A DNA stretch of 64,000 bases. Source: Penicillium oxalicum. Lineage: Eukaryota; Ascomycota; Eurotiomycetes; Eurotiales; Aspergillaceae. This document shows, in pieces, positions 25,515 to 37,821 of the stretch (positions within the stretch are counted from its first letter, which is position 1; each line of letters starts with the position of its first letter). Made by a program: the position numbers and the translations under genes. Location of the stretch: NCBI RefSeq assembly GCF_001723175.1, contig NC_064651.1:124001-188000 (forward strand), read 5' to 3'. The notes under the pieces are model-generated. The model did no database searches. It was not told where the DNA came from and saw only the letters and a program-made list of their open reading frames with translations.

Positions 25515-27239
25515 ATGTTCCAATATCTGCCAGACATCAATTGGGTGCGCAGCATCCTTGCCTTGATGATTGCCAGTCTTGGTGGTTTGTACTGGTATAC
25601 CCGCGTTCCCAGCTCGATGCCACAGAACATCCCCACAGTTCCCATCTACATCTCCTTGCTTGGTCTTTGGAGTGACATGGGCCAAGATGAAATCTATGAT
25701 TGCTGGCTTCGAGAACCCCTGGAAAGACATGGCGCGGTGAAGATTTGGTTCGCCGGGCGATGGAACGTACTTGCCACGCGGTCGTCGTTTCTGATTGATA
25801 TGTTTCGACATGAAGATGTATACGCCAAGGCTGGAAGCCAAAAAAAGATCCCATGGAGTGTCATTGCGTCGTTGGTAGGAGACAATATTATCAACAGTCA
25901 TGGGGATACTTGGCGGCTGTATACGTCTATCATGAAACCTGGCCTACAGCGACGAATTACAGACTCGAGACCTCTGCTGGAGAAGTCTCGGACGTTTGTG
26001 GATATTCTTTTGGAGGAGCAGAAGGTGCTGGGAAAGACGGTGGGTGTGCTGGTGAATCCGATCATTCAGCGCTGGGCTATCAGTTGTATGGGTATCAGTT
26101 TCCTGAATCTTGATCTCAAGGTACCGTGTCCAAGTTCCCTGAGTCTTGGGTTTCTCTCTCTCTCTCTCTTTTGCCTTTGGGTTAATTATGCAGACAAGCG
26201 ACTTACTGGGTCAATGTTGACACTGCGCGATCAGGCTCTCGAACATCCGGGTCAACGTCTGGAGGAGCTCCAGAGTATTATCAAGAAGACACTCTTCCAG
26301 CCTCTCTTCTTCAACTTCCCCGACCTCGACCGCTATACAATGATCTTCCCCCAGCGCAAAGCCGCATTTCAAATCATGCAAGAGTTCAGTGACTTGCTAA
26401 ATCATACGGTACGAAGCCGACCCGGATATGGCGAGACCGCCGATGGCGAACAAGTCATCGACTATCTTGACCGCGCTCTCAAGGAAGGTCGAATCACGGA
26501 AGAACAGTACCGCTCCAATCTCAAAGTCACGTTCCTTACAGCCCATGAAAATGCCCAACAACTTCTCAACTCGACCTTTTGGGTTCTTGGCCAGAACCAG
26601 ACTGTCCAGCAAAGACTCCGCGCAGAAATCCTTGCCACAGGCCAGACGGATCCGTCCACAGAACTCGTCAATTCCCTCCCGTACTTATTCGCCGTCATTC
26701 TGGAGCTGCTCCGTCTCTATCCCCCCGTCTCCCAATTAATCAATCGAGTGACTACCTCTTCGGCCGTATTGGGTGGCAAGATCTGTATCCCGAATCGGAC
26801 CTGGGTGGGCTGGAATGCCTTTGGCGTCCATACCGACCCTAGTATCTGGGGATTGGACGCGAGGGAATTCAACCCTGATCGATGGGGCAAGGACGTGAAA
26901 ATTATTCAGAATGCACTACGCATCAAGACAACCCAGTGCCACTTTATTGCATTCAATGCACACTCGCGAAGGTGTCTTGGGCAGGGCTTTGCGGTGCTTC
27001 AGATGAAGATCCTGCTTTTTGAGATGTTGCGGCGGATCGAATGGACGGTCGATCCAAGCTACAAATTCAAGTTGACGTCGGTGAGTCATATCTGCAGTCT
27101 TCTCAGTCCTGGAGACGTGCGAATCTCGTCGGAGTGATAAATCAATTGTACTAATTGAGAATCATGAATGATTTTTTAGGGAGGAATCATGGCCCCGCTG
27201 GGTGTTCGGGCGATCATTCGCGAGAGAGAGGTGGATTAG
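25515..27239 (+). CDS. Cytochrome P450, CYP56/DIT2-like
   Basis: Haem-thiolate monooxygenase of the type related to yeast Dit2, an N-formyltyrosine oxidase of spore-wall synthesis; the substrate here is unknown. The ATG at 25515 opens a membrane anchor (WVRSILALMIASLGGLYWY). Helix I carries TAHENAQQ in place of the usual AGxxT, as in Dit2-type enzymes. The ExxR motif is ELLR, the PERF region is FNPDRWG, and the haem loop is FNAHSRRCLG with Cys461. Exons: 25515-26120, 26199-27080 and 27180-27239 (515 aa). The second acceptor is ambiguous: the better-looking CAG at 26191-26193 breaks the frame, so I used the AG at 26197-26198. The frame also stays open through the CT-rich intron. No partner biosynthetic genes lie nearby. 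Confidence 0.88.
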
Positions 27240-30200
27240 AGAACGCGTTGTCTATGTCACAAAGTGCAGCGGTGAAGGTAGCCTGGTAAGTACACAGATT
27301 ACGACGTGAGAACCTACCGGCTGCTTAGTGAGTTGATGATCCGAGAGTGCGTATCCCATTGGAGACTGGATAGGTTACTGGGTATGTAGTGATTGATGTA
27401 TTCCTCGATGTGTACTTCCAGGTCACCGGGACCAGATGAAATTCGTCGGGGGCGGAACGGTGCAGGTCCAGAATGTTTGATAATTAATATATACATGTCT
27501 GGACTCGGCATAGTGTTACATACTGGGGGCTTGAACCGGGATGTTTAGTTGTTGCTGTACCCGAGGATTCACTACCCAGCATCATCGTATGACCTTCTTA
27601 GATCTAGACGGACATAACTCATAGTCATGTCTGATACTGATTACAATGAAAGCTGAGTGGGAATGAAGTTTGTCCCAGGCTCCAACGACGGGCAATCAAA
27701 TTGATTCAACCGAGGGGGCTGATCCTATCAGTTATCTAGGTACGCGATACTTTAGGTACATTGATTGCATCAGCCTGGAGGAGGGTTCCTAGGTAGTTCA
27801 TCGAGGTATCTCAATGGAGGTCAAATCCACAGGTACTGACTTGAGGTAGAGTATGGAGTTGACTCACAGCGTGAAATGGCCAGATTTGACCCGGGCGGCA
27901 AGGCAAGACCGTCAATTTCTCGACGGACAACGTCCGCAGTCTAGTGGCCCACTATGCGAATGCTCACTGGTCGACAATGTCGCCATATTGTCTATTCACC
28001 GAAAGGACTTGGCGAGAGTCATACTCGAGTAGTATCGCATTGCTATACGTTTTGATTAAAATTGCAGAGGCAGCTTGATTCACCCTGCGATTTCGGCCCT
28101 CAGTACAGTGCATCGTTTGTCGATCCATTTGATGTGTCATTCAGGAACCGGGTTCCTTAGATGGTCGACGTGAGTCCGCTCCCTCAATCACACACGAGGT
28201 GACACGAGTAAGATCCGGTAGAATGCCAATGTCGTACAGCCTTGTTGGGTGTCCTCTTTGCATTGCCTGTTGCCTCCCCCCAATTCAGACTTTGGAAAGG
28301 CAGGTGTCCGACCACCGCATACGAGCTGCGTCTGAGCGATCATCTTGCCAAGAGACCGATGGACAACTCTAATCGAATGTTTATTTTCCGCCAGTCATGC
28401 GTTGTAGTCAAGTTTTGCGAAGCCTTCCCAACCTGAGCTCCAGAACCGTAGGATATTCCAACCTGACTTTCATTGTCAGGCACCTTTGTACCCCGTCCTC
28501 CTCCGTTGGAACTCCGAAACCACAAGGTGCCATTTCTTCCTCGGCGGGTTAGGTTGCTTCATACTTTCCAACGGAGCGCCTCATCAACATCCCCCGTTCC
28601 TGGCGATAGTTCTGACACCTAGCTCAAGTGGCGTCTCTTAGACTCACTCCATCAGCCAATCCTTGGGGACCTACTGCCCTGGACATGCTCAATTCACACT
28701 TTCTCCCCTTTAAGCCACTTTCCAAGAGCGCCGATTCTCTCAGGCCGCTTCTTCATGTCACATTTCCCCTCTTTTTCTCGCAAAGTCTCGTGGGGGGCCA
28801 TGGATCATGGCTGGGCGCCAACCCAGCCAAGGGCGTCGGATTTGCTCCTTTCGTAGATAGCGAGGCAACCTAAGTGGGCAACGAGACGGTCGGTCAACGT
28901 TGCCCAGACTGACCAAGACTGATAGCCAGACAATGATGGCGGCGTTTGAAGATTCCCGGCGCTCTCGTTGGTGGAGAGGGTGCGAGGTCGGAGCGATAGG
29001 AGTTTCTTGGGACCTCTTTTTGGGGGGCTTGCGAGTCGACCAATTCTCGTCCTCTTGTCCTGGTTATTTATGCATGGCTGATCCCCGGCCTTCCTGCGTG
29101 GTCCTTCTTGGAGAGATTTCGCCTTCCTCGAAAGTGTGTCCTGCTCGTGCTGAACGTGATGCCGAGTCACTCGGTCGACACCTGAAGTTTCGGGACTTTA
29201 CCCTCCGACTCGGGGAGTCCTCCTTCACGATGACCAATACCTTCGACAATTCACATCGGCCTTATCTTCATTAAAGGCGGCTTGGCAGCGCCAGCAACTC
29301 CACTGGACCACCGCTGGCCGCTCTTCGCGACCGTCCTCTTACGAGAGAATAATTACCCCGGATACCACAGACTCACAGAGTTTGCGCTGACCAGTGCCCC
29401 ATGCGGCAGTCACGCTGGACACAGTGTCCAGCCACTACAGAGGCTCAGTGTACCGCCAGGTACACTCGAGAGAATGAGCCTACTACTCCTACTACTGGAA
29501 GGTGAACAAAGGGGCGATGGCTTCATCTGCACGACATGGTACATGGACAGCGGGTCAGCGTTGGCTCGTGGCAAACATGGTCCATATGGCATCACGAGAT
29601 GATTGATCTTTATCAAGTTGAGAGAGGGTCGCGCGATCATGGGGAATGCCGCCAGCCCGCCACCCTCGCCGCTATTACCCACCGCAAATGCGGAGAGGCC
29701 CTTCGCATCGATGTGCTCACGCGCCGTCCATGACCAGGGCCAGTGGGATATCGCCGGCTCGCGCAGGGGCGGCGGAAGAACTGGGACAGTGATCGTCGCT
29801 GCGCTGGAGTACACAACTGGAGATGGCTCCGCAGATTGCGACCGACCAAGGAGGGGGTGCGCGAACGACCAGGCACAGCTGGTCGTGAACCTTTTTGGGT
29901 TCTCTTCGCATGAACCTTGCAACAGCGGACTCCGTCGCAGTCGCGCGTCTCAGGTTCACGTCAGCAATAAGCCCGGTCAAGCGCCAGGCTCATTGCTTCA
30001 CGACACTCGGGGGATCCAGAGAGGTCGTCGTCGGTCATCGGGTCAGATGTATGATTCGCTGCTCCATCCAGAAGCGATAATCCTTCGCTTGGGAACGCGG
30101 GGAATAACCGGCTCTGACGTTGCAGTCGGCAAGTGCGACCGCCACTGGTGTGATATGCACACGAAATTGATGATCACCGACAGGCTGGAAAGGGTTGTAC

Positions 30201-30532
30201 CTGCCCCGTGCAGCGCGGTGGCGGGCGCACCCCCTCAACAAGGAAACTCCCCGGGCGTCGCCAACGAGCCGCCTATGCGAACAAATCAAGACATCTCGGA
30301 ACTGGGACAGGAACTACTGCCAGTTTTTTTTGGGTTTCTAAAGGGGGGATACTAGGAAGCATGATCCACGATACGTATCATATTCGGTGCATTCTGCAAC
30401 ATCTATCGATGACTGGGACCGAATCGAAGGCTCGCGACACCAGCGCCCCCTCATCATCTCAGCCCTTCTATTCTATTTATCGGAGGTCGCCTGATCGCCA
30501 AATTGGGGTAATCCCCGGGGAACCCAATTCAC

Positions 30533-30563
<31 letters not shown>

Positions 30564-32848
30564 AGAAAAAGAAAGAAAAAACGAGACCTTCTTTCTCACT
30601 TGGGTTCTCACGGACCACACGTGTGAAGAGGAGACGGAAGAATTCGGGTGATCCCTCAAGATGGGGGGAATTTGTGATTCGATCGTGCAATTTGCGATAG
30701 GAGTTTACGGCTGGAACAACGGCAGCTGGGCAGATTCGAAATAACGACAACTCCGGACGGATTCACATTGTGCGAATGGGACCGCCCAACTAGGGTACCG
30801 AAGTAGGCTCGAGCGCAAGTCAACACGATCAGCAGCAATGATGCGAGCCGGCTCGGTCGCCTGTGCGAAAGATGCAGCGGCCGACCAGGTCATGGTCGGG
30901 ATGACCTATTGTTTGAGTCAAGGTCTCGTGTCATGGGCCCGAACACGCGAACAAAGCACAGCATAGGAGGGCTGCAAGGTCAATGGCCTGTTCCATGTTC
31001 ATTGTCCAATGTCCGCGAACAGGAGGGTATTCCTTAATCGAGGGAACGAGAGAAGCGTGCATCGTATCACCTCCGAGTGAGAATGAGATCGATCATTGGC
31101 CATAGCTTTTACGTCTGACCTGCCCTCGCGATGTGTGGTCGCTGTGGAATCGCCACCTAGGACTGCCGTACTGGAACTATTCATGCTATACACCACGAGG
31201 CAGCGCGATCATTGTCCCCCAGCCCAGCAGTTGCCTTGCGTCTATCTTCATCGCCAACGTGCGGAGCCCGGAAGGCTAAACTCCGGGCTGGAAAGCTCAT
31301 GGATAAAACGCCCCAATGAAGGAAGGGCCGATTCACTGAACGGGTGAACAAGATTTGCTGGGAGGATCCAATTTCCAACTGCTTCCCCATCAGGCTAATT
31401 CGCCTCGTGGCAATATCCTTGTCCACCAGCCTGCTGCCCCTCCGGAGAGCGTTTTGGAACTGCGGAATGGGGCCCGGCGGCGATGATACCGGAAACAGCC
31501 TTCCAGTCTTTTGCAGGATCGAAAAGAATTTCGAAAATTTGAATCATTCCAGCAGCGTTCTTTGACCCATTGATGACATGATGATTGGCTGAAGAAGCGA
31601 CGATGGAGTCTGGAGCGAGATCCACCGTCTTCTCATTGGCCGAGGCAGCCCGTCAATTCCTCGCCCCGTCCAGTCTCATCAATTCCATTTTCTTACGGCC
31701 GTTCAATCGGATACGTGGGCTGTCAGCAATTGGCGATATGTGCATGTTTTTGTGTTCTGAGGGATGCCTCGGAACCCCATTTTTCCTTCCAATTTTCACC
31801 AGTGGTTTGGTCCCCTGCCACGCCCGCTCGCCTCAACGCCTTCGAGAACTTTAGGCGTTTCCAAATCTTCCACTGCGAAACTCGCGACAGACGCGCCAAG
31901 CCCGCCCGGCCAGTGGAAGACGGGAAAAAAAATGAACCACTTTCGGGCCGACTGGCGACCGCGTCGGACATGCCGCGAGGTACTTTCATGAGTGGAAAAA
32001 TACCGTATTCATCCATGCACAGTTGCATACGTCAAGAGCCTTGCAGGATTTCACTTGCATAACCTTGCTGGCTTACTTCTTTTCACACCTCTCCCCCCAT
32101 CATTTGCCTTCTTGCATTCCAATGATGGGCTTATTCGTCCTCGGGGAAGAGGGTCGAGTTCGATTGATTTGATGGGGGGTTACATTCGAGGCTTGGCGTG
32201 CTACAGAAAACAGTGGCTGTCCGAACTGAGCAGCCAATTGACACGTGGAATAGTGCTCAGTTCGCCCCGCCGGCTATCTACCGCTGACTTACTGCCGATC
32301 GCATCCACGGCTGACGGTTGAGAACGAACGAGGTTCTCTCCCATTTGCAGAACAATTCTCTGCTTTTCTTCCCCTTTCGGAGTGGTCGCTCACGGTTTGG
32401 CCTCGGTTTCGATCTTGCCTTCCAAATGTGGAACGCCCCCCCCCCAGGGCTAAGCTCCACCGACATCCTCCCGGGGCTTGTCTCGAGACCCAAGAGAGCT
32501 TGAATCGCTTGGTCAGGTCGGTTTTCGGACATGCGTCGGTGTACTCTCTCTACTTACTCGATCAATAATTTACACATTTTTTTTACATTCACGCCTCCCC
32601 ATTCCCCAGTTTGCTCGTCGCTTCTTCGGCTTACCCGCCGATAAGAAAAGATCCGGACTTTCCCCATCTACTCCACTAATAAAGTTGGACCAGGTTGAGT
32701 AATAGAAACTGGCTATATATGTTTAGCGGGCTCCATCCCCCGTTTTCCTGTCACGACTTCTCACTTTTTCACTCCTCTTCGGTCCCGCGTGTGTGCATTG
32801 TGCAGCATCTGGAAAGGAAAAAAGGGGAACGCCTCACCCTCTTACACC
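27240..32848. other. 5.6-kb stretch without a convincing gene
   Basis: The largest gap in the window. Frames of up to 250 codons exist (for example 29603-30355) but start at non-ATG codons, have low-complexity or frame-shadow composition, and show no domain. AGGTA-type motifs cluster at 27735-27855. Poly-A/purine tracts lie at 30532-30580. The part nearest 32849 has a GATAAG at 32640-32645 and a TATATA near 32713, likely parts of the peptide transporter promoter. A noncoding transcript or unrecognised spliced genes remain possible. Confidence 0.5.
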
Positions 32849-34978
32849 ATGTCGTCTCCAGATCAGGAGGTGGTGTCTTCCAAGTAGGTCTCAAATGTCG
32901 AGTCCAGTGTTTCCCTCGTCCTACCGTGACGATCTCGTGTGCAGTGCCTGAGGAAGTCTCTTTTGGGGAGGGGACCACACAAAAGTCCTCAACACCCGAG
33001 TCAACCTGCAGACATGTTGTAGCATGGTCGATCAGCCCGAGCGGAGGGGGAACCAACCCGCGAAATCGATTCCCAAGTGTGAACGTCATCTGACTCTGGT
33101 GTTACTACCCACTAGCCCACCAACCTACAATGAGACCAACCCCGTTCAGCACCAAGTTGTCATGAACGAGAAGGACGATGTGGATTTCGACAAGGAGAAC
33201 AACATCACGACCCCGGATGGCGGAGAGCCAACCGAGTATGAGAAGCGTTCTCTGCGTCACACCGCCGAGAACTTGCCCGTCTCGGCGTGGCTGGTGGCTG
33301 TTGTCGAGCTGTGCGAACGTTTCACCTACTACGGAATGTCTGGTCTCTTCCAGAACTACGTCTTCCGTCCGTACAGTAGCGAAAAATCCGATGAGCCCGG
33401 TGCTCTCGGCATGGGCCACCAGGGTGCTACCGGTCTCGTGACCTTTTTCCAGTTTTGGTGCTACAGTAAGCATATTCCACCGCGCTCAGAAGTCGAGTCT
33501 CGTCTCTGCTCGATGGGAAAGAAGGGCCTTTTGCTAATCTGAGCTTGTGTTCAGTTACCCCCATCATTGGTGCCATCATTGCGGATCAGTACCTTGGCAA
33601 GTACAAGACCATCGTTGTCTTCTGTGGAATCTACATCGTCGGTCTCTTGATTCTGGTCTTGACGTCCCTGCCGGTCTCTCTGGAGCACGGTGCGGGTCTG
33701 CCCGGCTTCATCGTGTCCATTCTGATCATTGGTCTGGGTACCGGTGGTATCAAGAGTAACGTCGCCCCTCTGATCGCCGATCAGTACAAGCGCAAGAAGA
33801 TGGCTCTTAAGACCATCGCCAAGACCGGCGAGCGGATTGTGATCGACCCGGCGTTGACCATCCAGCGTATCTACATGATCTTCTACGGCTGTATCAACCT
33901 GGGTTCGCTGTCGCTGCTGGCCACTCCCTACATGGAGAAGTACATTGGCTTCTGGACCGCTTACCTGCTTTGCCTGTGCATGTTCGCTGCCGGTACCGCG
34001 GTGCTCCTGCTCGGTCGCAAGTTCTACGTCGTGCGTCCGCCCCAAGGCTCTATCATCACCGACGCCTTCAAGGCTCTCTGGATCATGCTCAAGAACCGCA
34101 ACATGGATGCCCCCAAGCCCAGCTGGCAGGCCGAGCACCGTGCGGGTGCTCAGGTCTCCCTGCCCTGGGACGACCACTTCATCGACGAGCTTAAGCGTGC
34201 CCTGGTTGCCTGCCGCGTGTTCGCTTTCTACCCCATCTACTGGGTCGTTTATGGCCAGTTCTCCGGTAACTTCGTCACCCAGGCCGCTCAGATGAACGGT
34301 CACGGTATCCCCAACGATTTGATGCAGAACTTCGATCCCATCTCGATCATTGTCTTCATCCCCATTCTCGAGTCGGTTGTGTACCCCATCATGCGCCGCC
34401 TGAAGATTCCCTTCCGCCCCATCACCCGTATCGCCCTTGGCTTTGTCGTCGCGTCCTTGGCCATGATGTACGCCGCCATCGTGCAGCACCTGATCTACTC
34501 CGCCGGTCCCTGCTACGGCCAGCCTTTGTGTGACGCCGCCGGTGGTAAAGGAAATGACGTGCACATCGCCATTCAGACCCCCGCTTACATCTTCATCGGT
34601 CTGTCCGAGATTTTCGCCTCCGTGTCTGGTCTGGAGTACGCGTACACCAAGGCTCCTCCCTCGATGAAGTCTTTTGTGCAGTCCATGTACCTGCTCACCA
34701 ACGCTTTCGGCTCGGCCATTGCCGAGGCTCTGACGCCCGCGGCCTTTGACCCCGCCATCATGTGGATGTTCGTCGGTCTTGCCTGTGCCCCTTCCTGTGC
34801 GGTATCATCTTCTTCTTCGTCTTCTTCGTCACCTGAACAGCCAGGAAGACGACATGAACGCCCTGGATGGACGACCCTCTGCCCGAGGAGGATCACCCCC
34901 GCGGTCCCAACGAGCCTCACGATCACTAATTCAATTCAACCCCAAAAGCACCTACCTGAGCCACGCTTGGTGACTTGA
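32849..34978 (+). CDS. PTR2: PTR2-type proton/oligopeptide transporter; 3' end frameshifted
   Basis: Plasma-membrane POT-family symporter that imports di- and tripeptides with protons. Exons: 32849-32883, 33116-33465 and 33555 to the end. The first intron (232 bases) joins SSN to PPTYNETNPVQ. The POT proton motif ExxER is seen as ELCERFTYYG, followed by about twelve hydrophobic segments including GTGGIKSNVAPLIADQY. Up to about 34787 the frame is clean. After that the expected last helix and tail appear in other frames: FLCGIIFFFVFF (34792 on), then RHLNSQEDDMNAL (34827 on), then DDPLPEEDHPRGPNEPHDH ending at TAA 34927-34929. Read as written, the frame continues to TGA at 34976-34978. Corrected length would be about 586 aa. 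Three single-base errors explain this. A TGA at 34834 is an alternative end. Confidence 0.92.
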
Positions 34979-37821
34979 TCGAGTCTGCATACCCCGTTCC
35001 CCCATTTTTCTTGTCTTTTGCCAATTGTCTTTGCCGCTGTTCACATCACCTCTTTCTTCCTCTTTTCTCCGCCTCTGGTGTTACGTGATATATGGGAATG
35101 ATATCCGGAATTTTTGCTTTGCATCGCCATTGCATGTCATGGCATAACATTGCTCCTGCGTTGTGTGGTACCATGGCTCTCCGTCACGATGATGGCTATC
35201 TGTTTTGTTTGGGGGGAGCAAGGGACAGAACTTTTTTTTCTTCGTCCTCTCCCCGTTGTTGGCATGGGCTGCTGTGCGGCTATGTGAGACGAGCCATGAT
35301 GTGCCTGCTTTTTTTTTTTTTTACTTCTTCTTCCGGTTCGGCCTGGGGTATTTATAATCTACAGTTTTTGAGTATATAGCTTAGCATACATGTCCTGTCA
35401 TCTGGACCAATAAATTCAATGTCAATACAACGCTCTGCTCATGTTCCAATTCTGTACTGACCCGAGTATCTTCTTTTCTCGTAGACGGGGAACCAGATAG
35501 TCCAGTTAATTCGATTGATCTAAACCCCTCTGATAACCACCCGCAGTCTGATCGAAAGGGTGTATGTTTCAATTCAGAGATCCAGACGAGAACCTGGCCG
35601 CAATCTGATGTATTCCGCTAGCCCTGCCTGTACCTACAGCTCCAATGAATCTCCTCCAAGTGAACTGTCGCGGGTCTTCCGTCCGGACTCGTGCAAAACC
35701 ACCCGTTCCATTGATATCCGTCGTCCTTGCTGTATTTTTCTCTCCTGAACATTAATTTATTCAATGGCTAAATGCCGGATTACATGAAGATTCTTGACGG
35801 TGTTGATATAGATTTTCTTGGGATGTTCTTTATGAGAATCGACTGGTCAACCTTTGGTTACGGCTGCTTCACCGAGTTCGGGTCGGGTGGTTTTTACTCT
35901 TGACGAAGCTGGCAATCAAGGATGATGGATGAGGACTGTTCTTTAGACTTGGGGAGGAGGGAGGGGTGTTTAGTTTCTTTTTTGGATCATTTTTGGAATG
36001 AGATGAAATTTGTTTTTTTTCCCTTTTGGTTTTTTGTAACGATTTTCTAGCACGGTTAGATAGATAGCGGTACAAATGGCACTACTGGACTGGATGATGA
36101 ATCAAGAAAGCTTCTAGTCTGATTCGAGGGCTGTGTTCTTGTTTCCGTGGGCATGGACAAGATAGGGTGGAATGTCACTGAGGTGTGAAGAGAAGATGTT
36201 TCCAACTAGGCAGCAGAAAATGCAGCGACAGAAGTATGTAGAATGAATCTCGAAGAAAAGAAATGAGCACCAATGAGAAGATGAGAACTTGACTCTAGAT
36301 TGAGGGATCGCCCGTCTTCAACTTTCAAGTTGTACCAATGAGGTACCTCATTGGTTAAACATGTATACATTCTCTACGTTAGGCAAGCATTAGGTGGGCG
36401 CCTAATCAATAACTCGATATGGGGGTTCATTATGCACGCTAGACTACCTAGAGAATTCATTGATTGAATGCATCGATATGCACATCACCCGAGTCGAGCG
36501 CTGCAGTACCTGCGCACGATCAGTAATCAGTCTTAGCTGCAGATATGATGCACAGATCCGGTCCTGCAGCAGGTCTTAAAAAAGCAACACCCCCAAGTTG
36601 TGCGTGGCTGTGAATGGTTCTTTTGCCGCTCGCCGCTCGTCGCTTTCTCCACATTTGGTCACAGAGAGGGTCGGAAATCATTACTCAAGAATCAAATTCT
36701 TACATAGTCAGTGAGCATGTGTAGTGCCAGTGGCAGGTTGACAATGGGTGTGTTGGATTGTGAGTATAGCCATCAAGAAGGGGTCTTTCTCTGCTAGGGT
36801 GAAAGTGTCATTCGGGGAAAAGCTAGGTGGTATGATGGACCAGTCATGATACCTAGACTATGCACAGAATCATTTATTGTAGAGAAAGGACAGGGGAAGA
36901 TACAAAAAGTACAGAAACCCGGACTGATAGTCTAGTATCGCGGTCATGTACCATACTGAACGTGTCTCGTCATCCTGTCGTTCAGTGAGGTGTACCTGGC
37001 TGTTGGCGGTGTTCGACACCGTGGGATAATGTACCCCGTTTGGCTAGCGTTTCGGACGGGAGAGCTTAATCTGAGGAAAAGTGAAACGCCAAGGGAGTTC
37101 CCCTTTTGTCCACCGTCTTGGTACAGGATGTGGACGGTGGAACTAAATGGTGAAACCAAGGAGATGTCTTTCGGATACGAGACTCAATATTTAAGTGATC
37201 TAGTCTTGAGAGTTCTGAGAGGGATCCGAAATGGCTTCGGAGAGCTGATTTCAACTACATCTTGATCTTTCACCGTTGCGAAGGCACCTACATTTTTTGT
37301 GCTCTTTCTTAATTCCAACACTTCGGGTTGACTCAGCCACGCTGTCGTCCCAGTTTCCGTCAAGTGACATTTTTGCCTTTCAACACACCCTGACACCATG
37401 AGTTACTAAGGAATTATGAATACTAGTACTCACTTGAGTGACCTATTTATACATGTACACTAGGACTGACTAGATCTCCAGTACTGATGAAGTACTTGAC
37501 ATGTTGTACTCGTGAACATCCGTCTCTAGTAGTCCCCTCCAAACGCAACCCGGACACCGCCAGGGCGCTTCTGCCACGCCACTCCTCTTTTCCCGACGGT
37601 CTCGGCCATTTGATTTGGTCACTCCTGAAAGTCCTCTCGAGCCTCTCGACTCTCTTTCTGCCCTGGTCCCCATCTCGACCTTAATTTTACCTCTCATTTC
37701 CCCCCTCCCGTCTTTCTCTCTAGTCTCTACACCCAACACCCGCTCGCCGCCCGATTCCCTACTTCTGAAGCATTGCCTCTTTATTCCTTTCTTCCAACGT
37801 GACACTTGCTAGCAGTACATC
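34979..37821. other. 2.8-kb gene-free region with a long palindrome
   Basis: Lies downstream of the peptide transporter and upstream of SSO1. It is AT-rich with poly-T tracts (for example 35311-35322) and a 22-base perfect palindrome at 36334-36355. The last 300 bases are CT-rich and likely form the SSO1 leader. No gene was recognised. Confidence 0.5.
36334..36355. repeat. 22-base perfect palindrome
   Basis: Perfect inverted repeat with no spacer, centred on GGTACC: the left half is ACCAATGAGGT and the right half is its exact reverse complement. It lies in a gene-free region, far from both neighbouring genes. Confidence 0.9.

Noticed and set aside
25515..27239. P450 as part of a secondary-metabolite cluster
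   Set aside because: No synthase, terpene cyclase, methyltransferase or cluster regulator lies within the window; the FAD oxidase and the transporters are 6-30 kb away with unrelated genes between.
29603..30355. 250-codon plus-strand frame in the 27-33 kb gap
   Set aside because: It begins at a non-ATG codon, overlaps stop-free frames on the other strand, and has a composition with many Arg/Gly/Pro/Ser and no domain-like segment.
33551..34564. 337-codon minus-strand frame
   Set aside because: It lies wholly inside the peptide transporter coding region on the opposite strand. His/Asp/Gln/Val-rich composition is typical of a shadow of a membrane protein.
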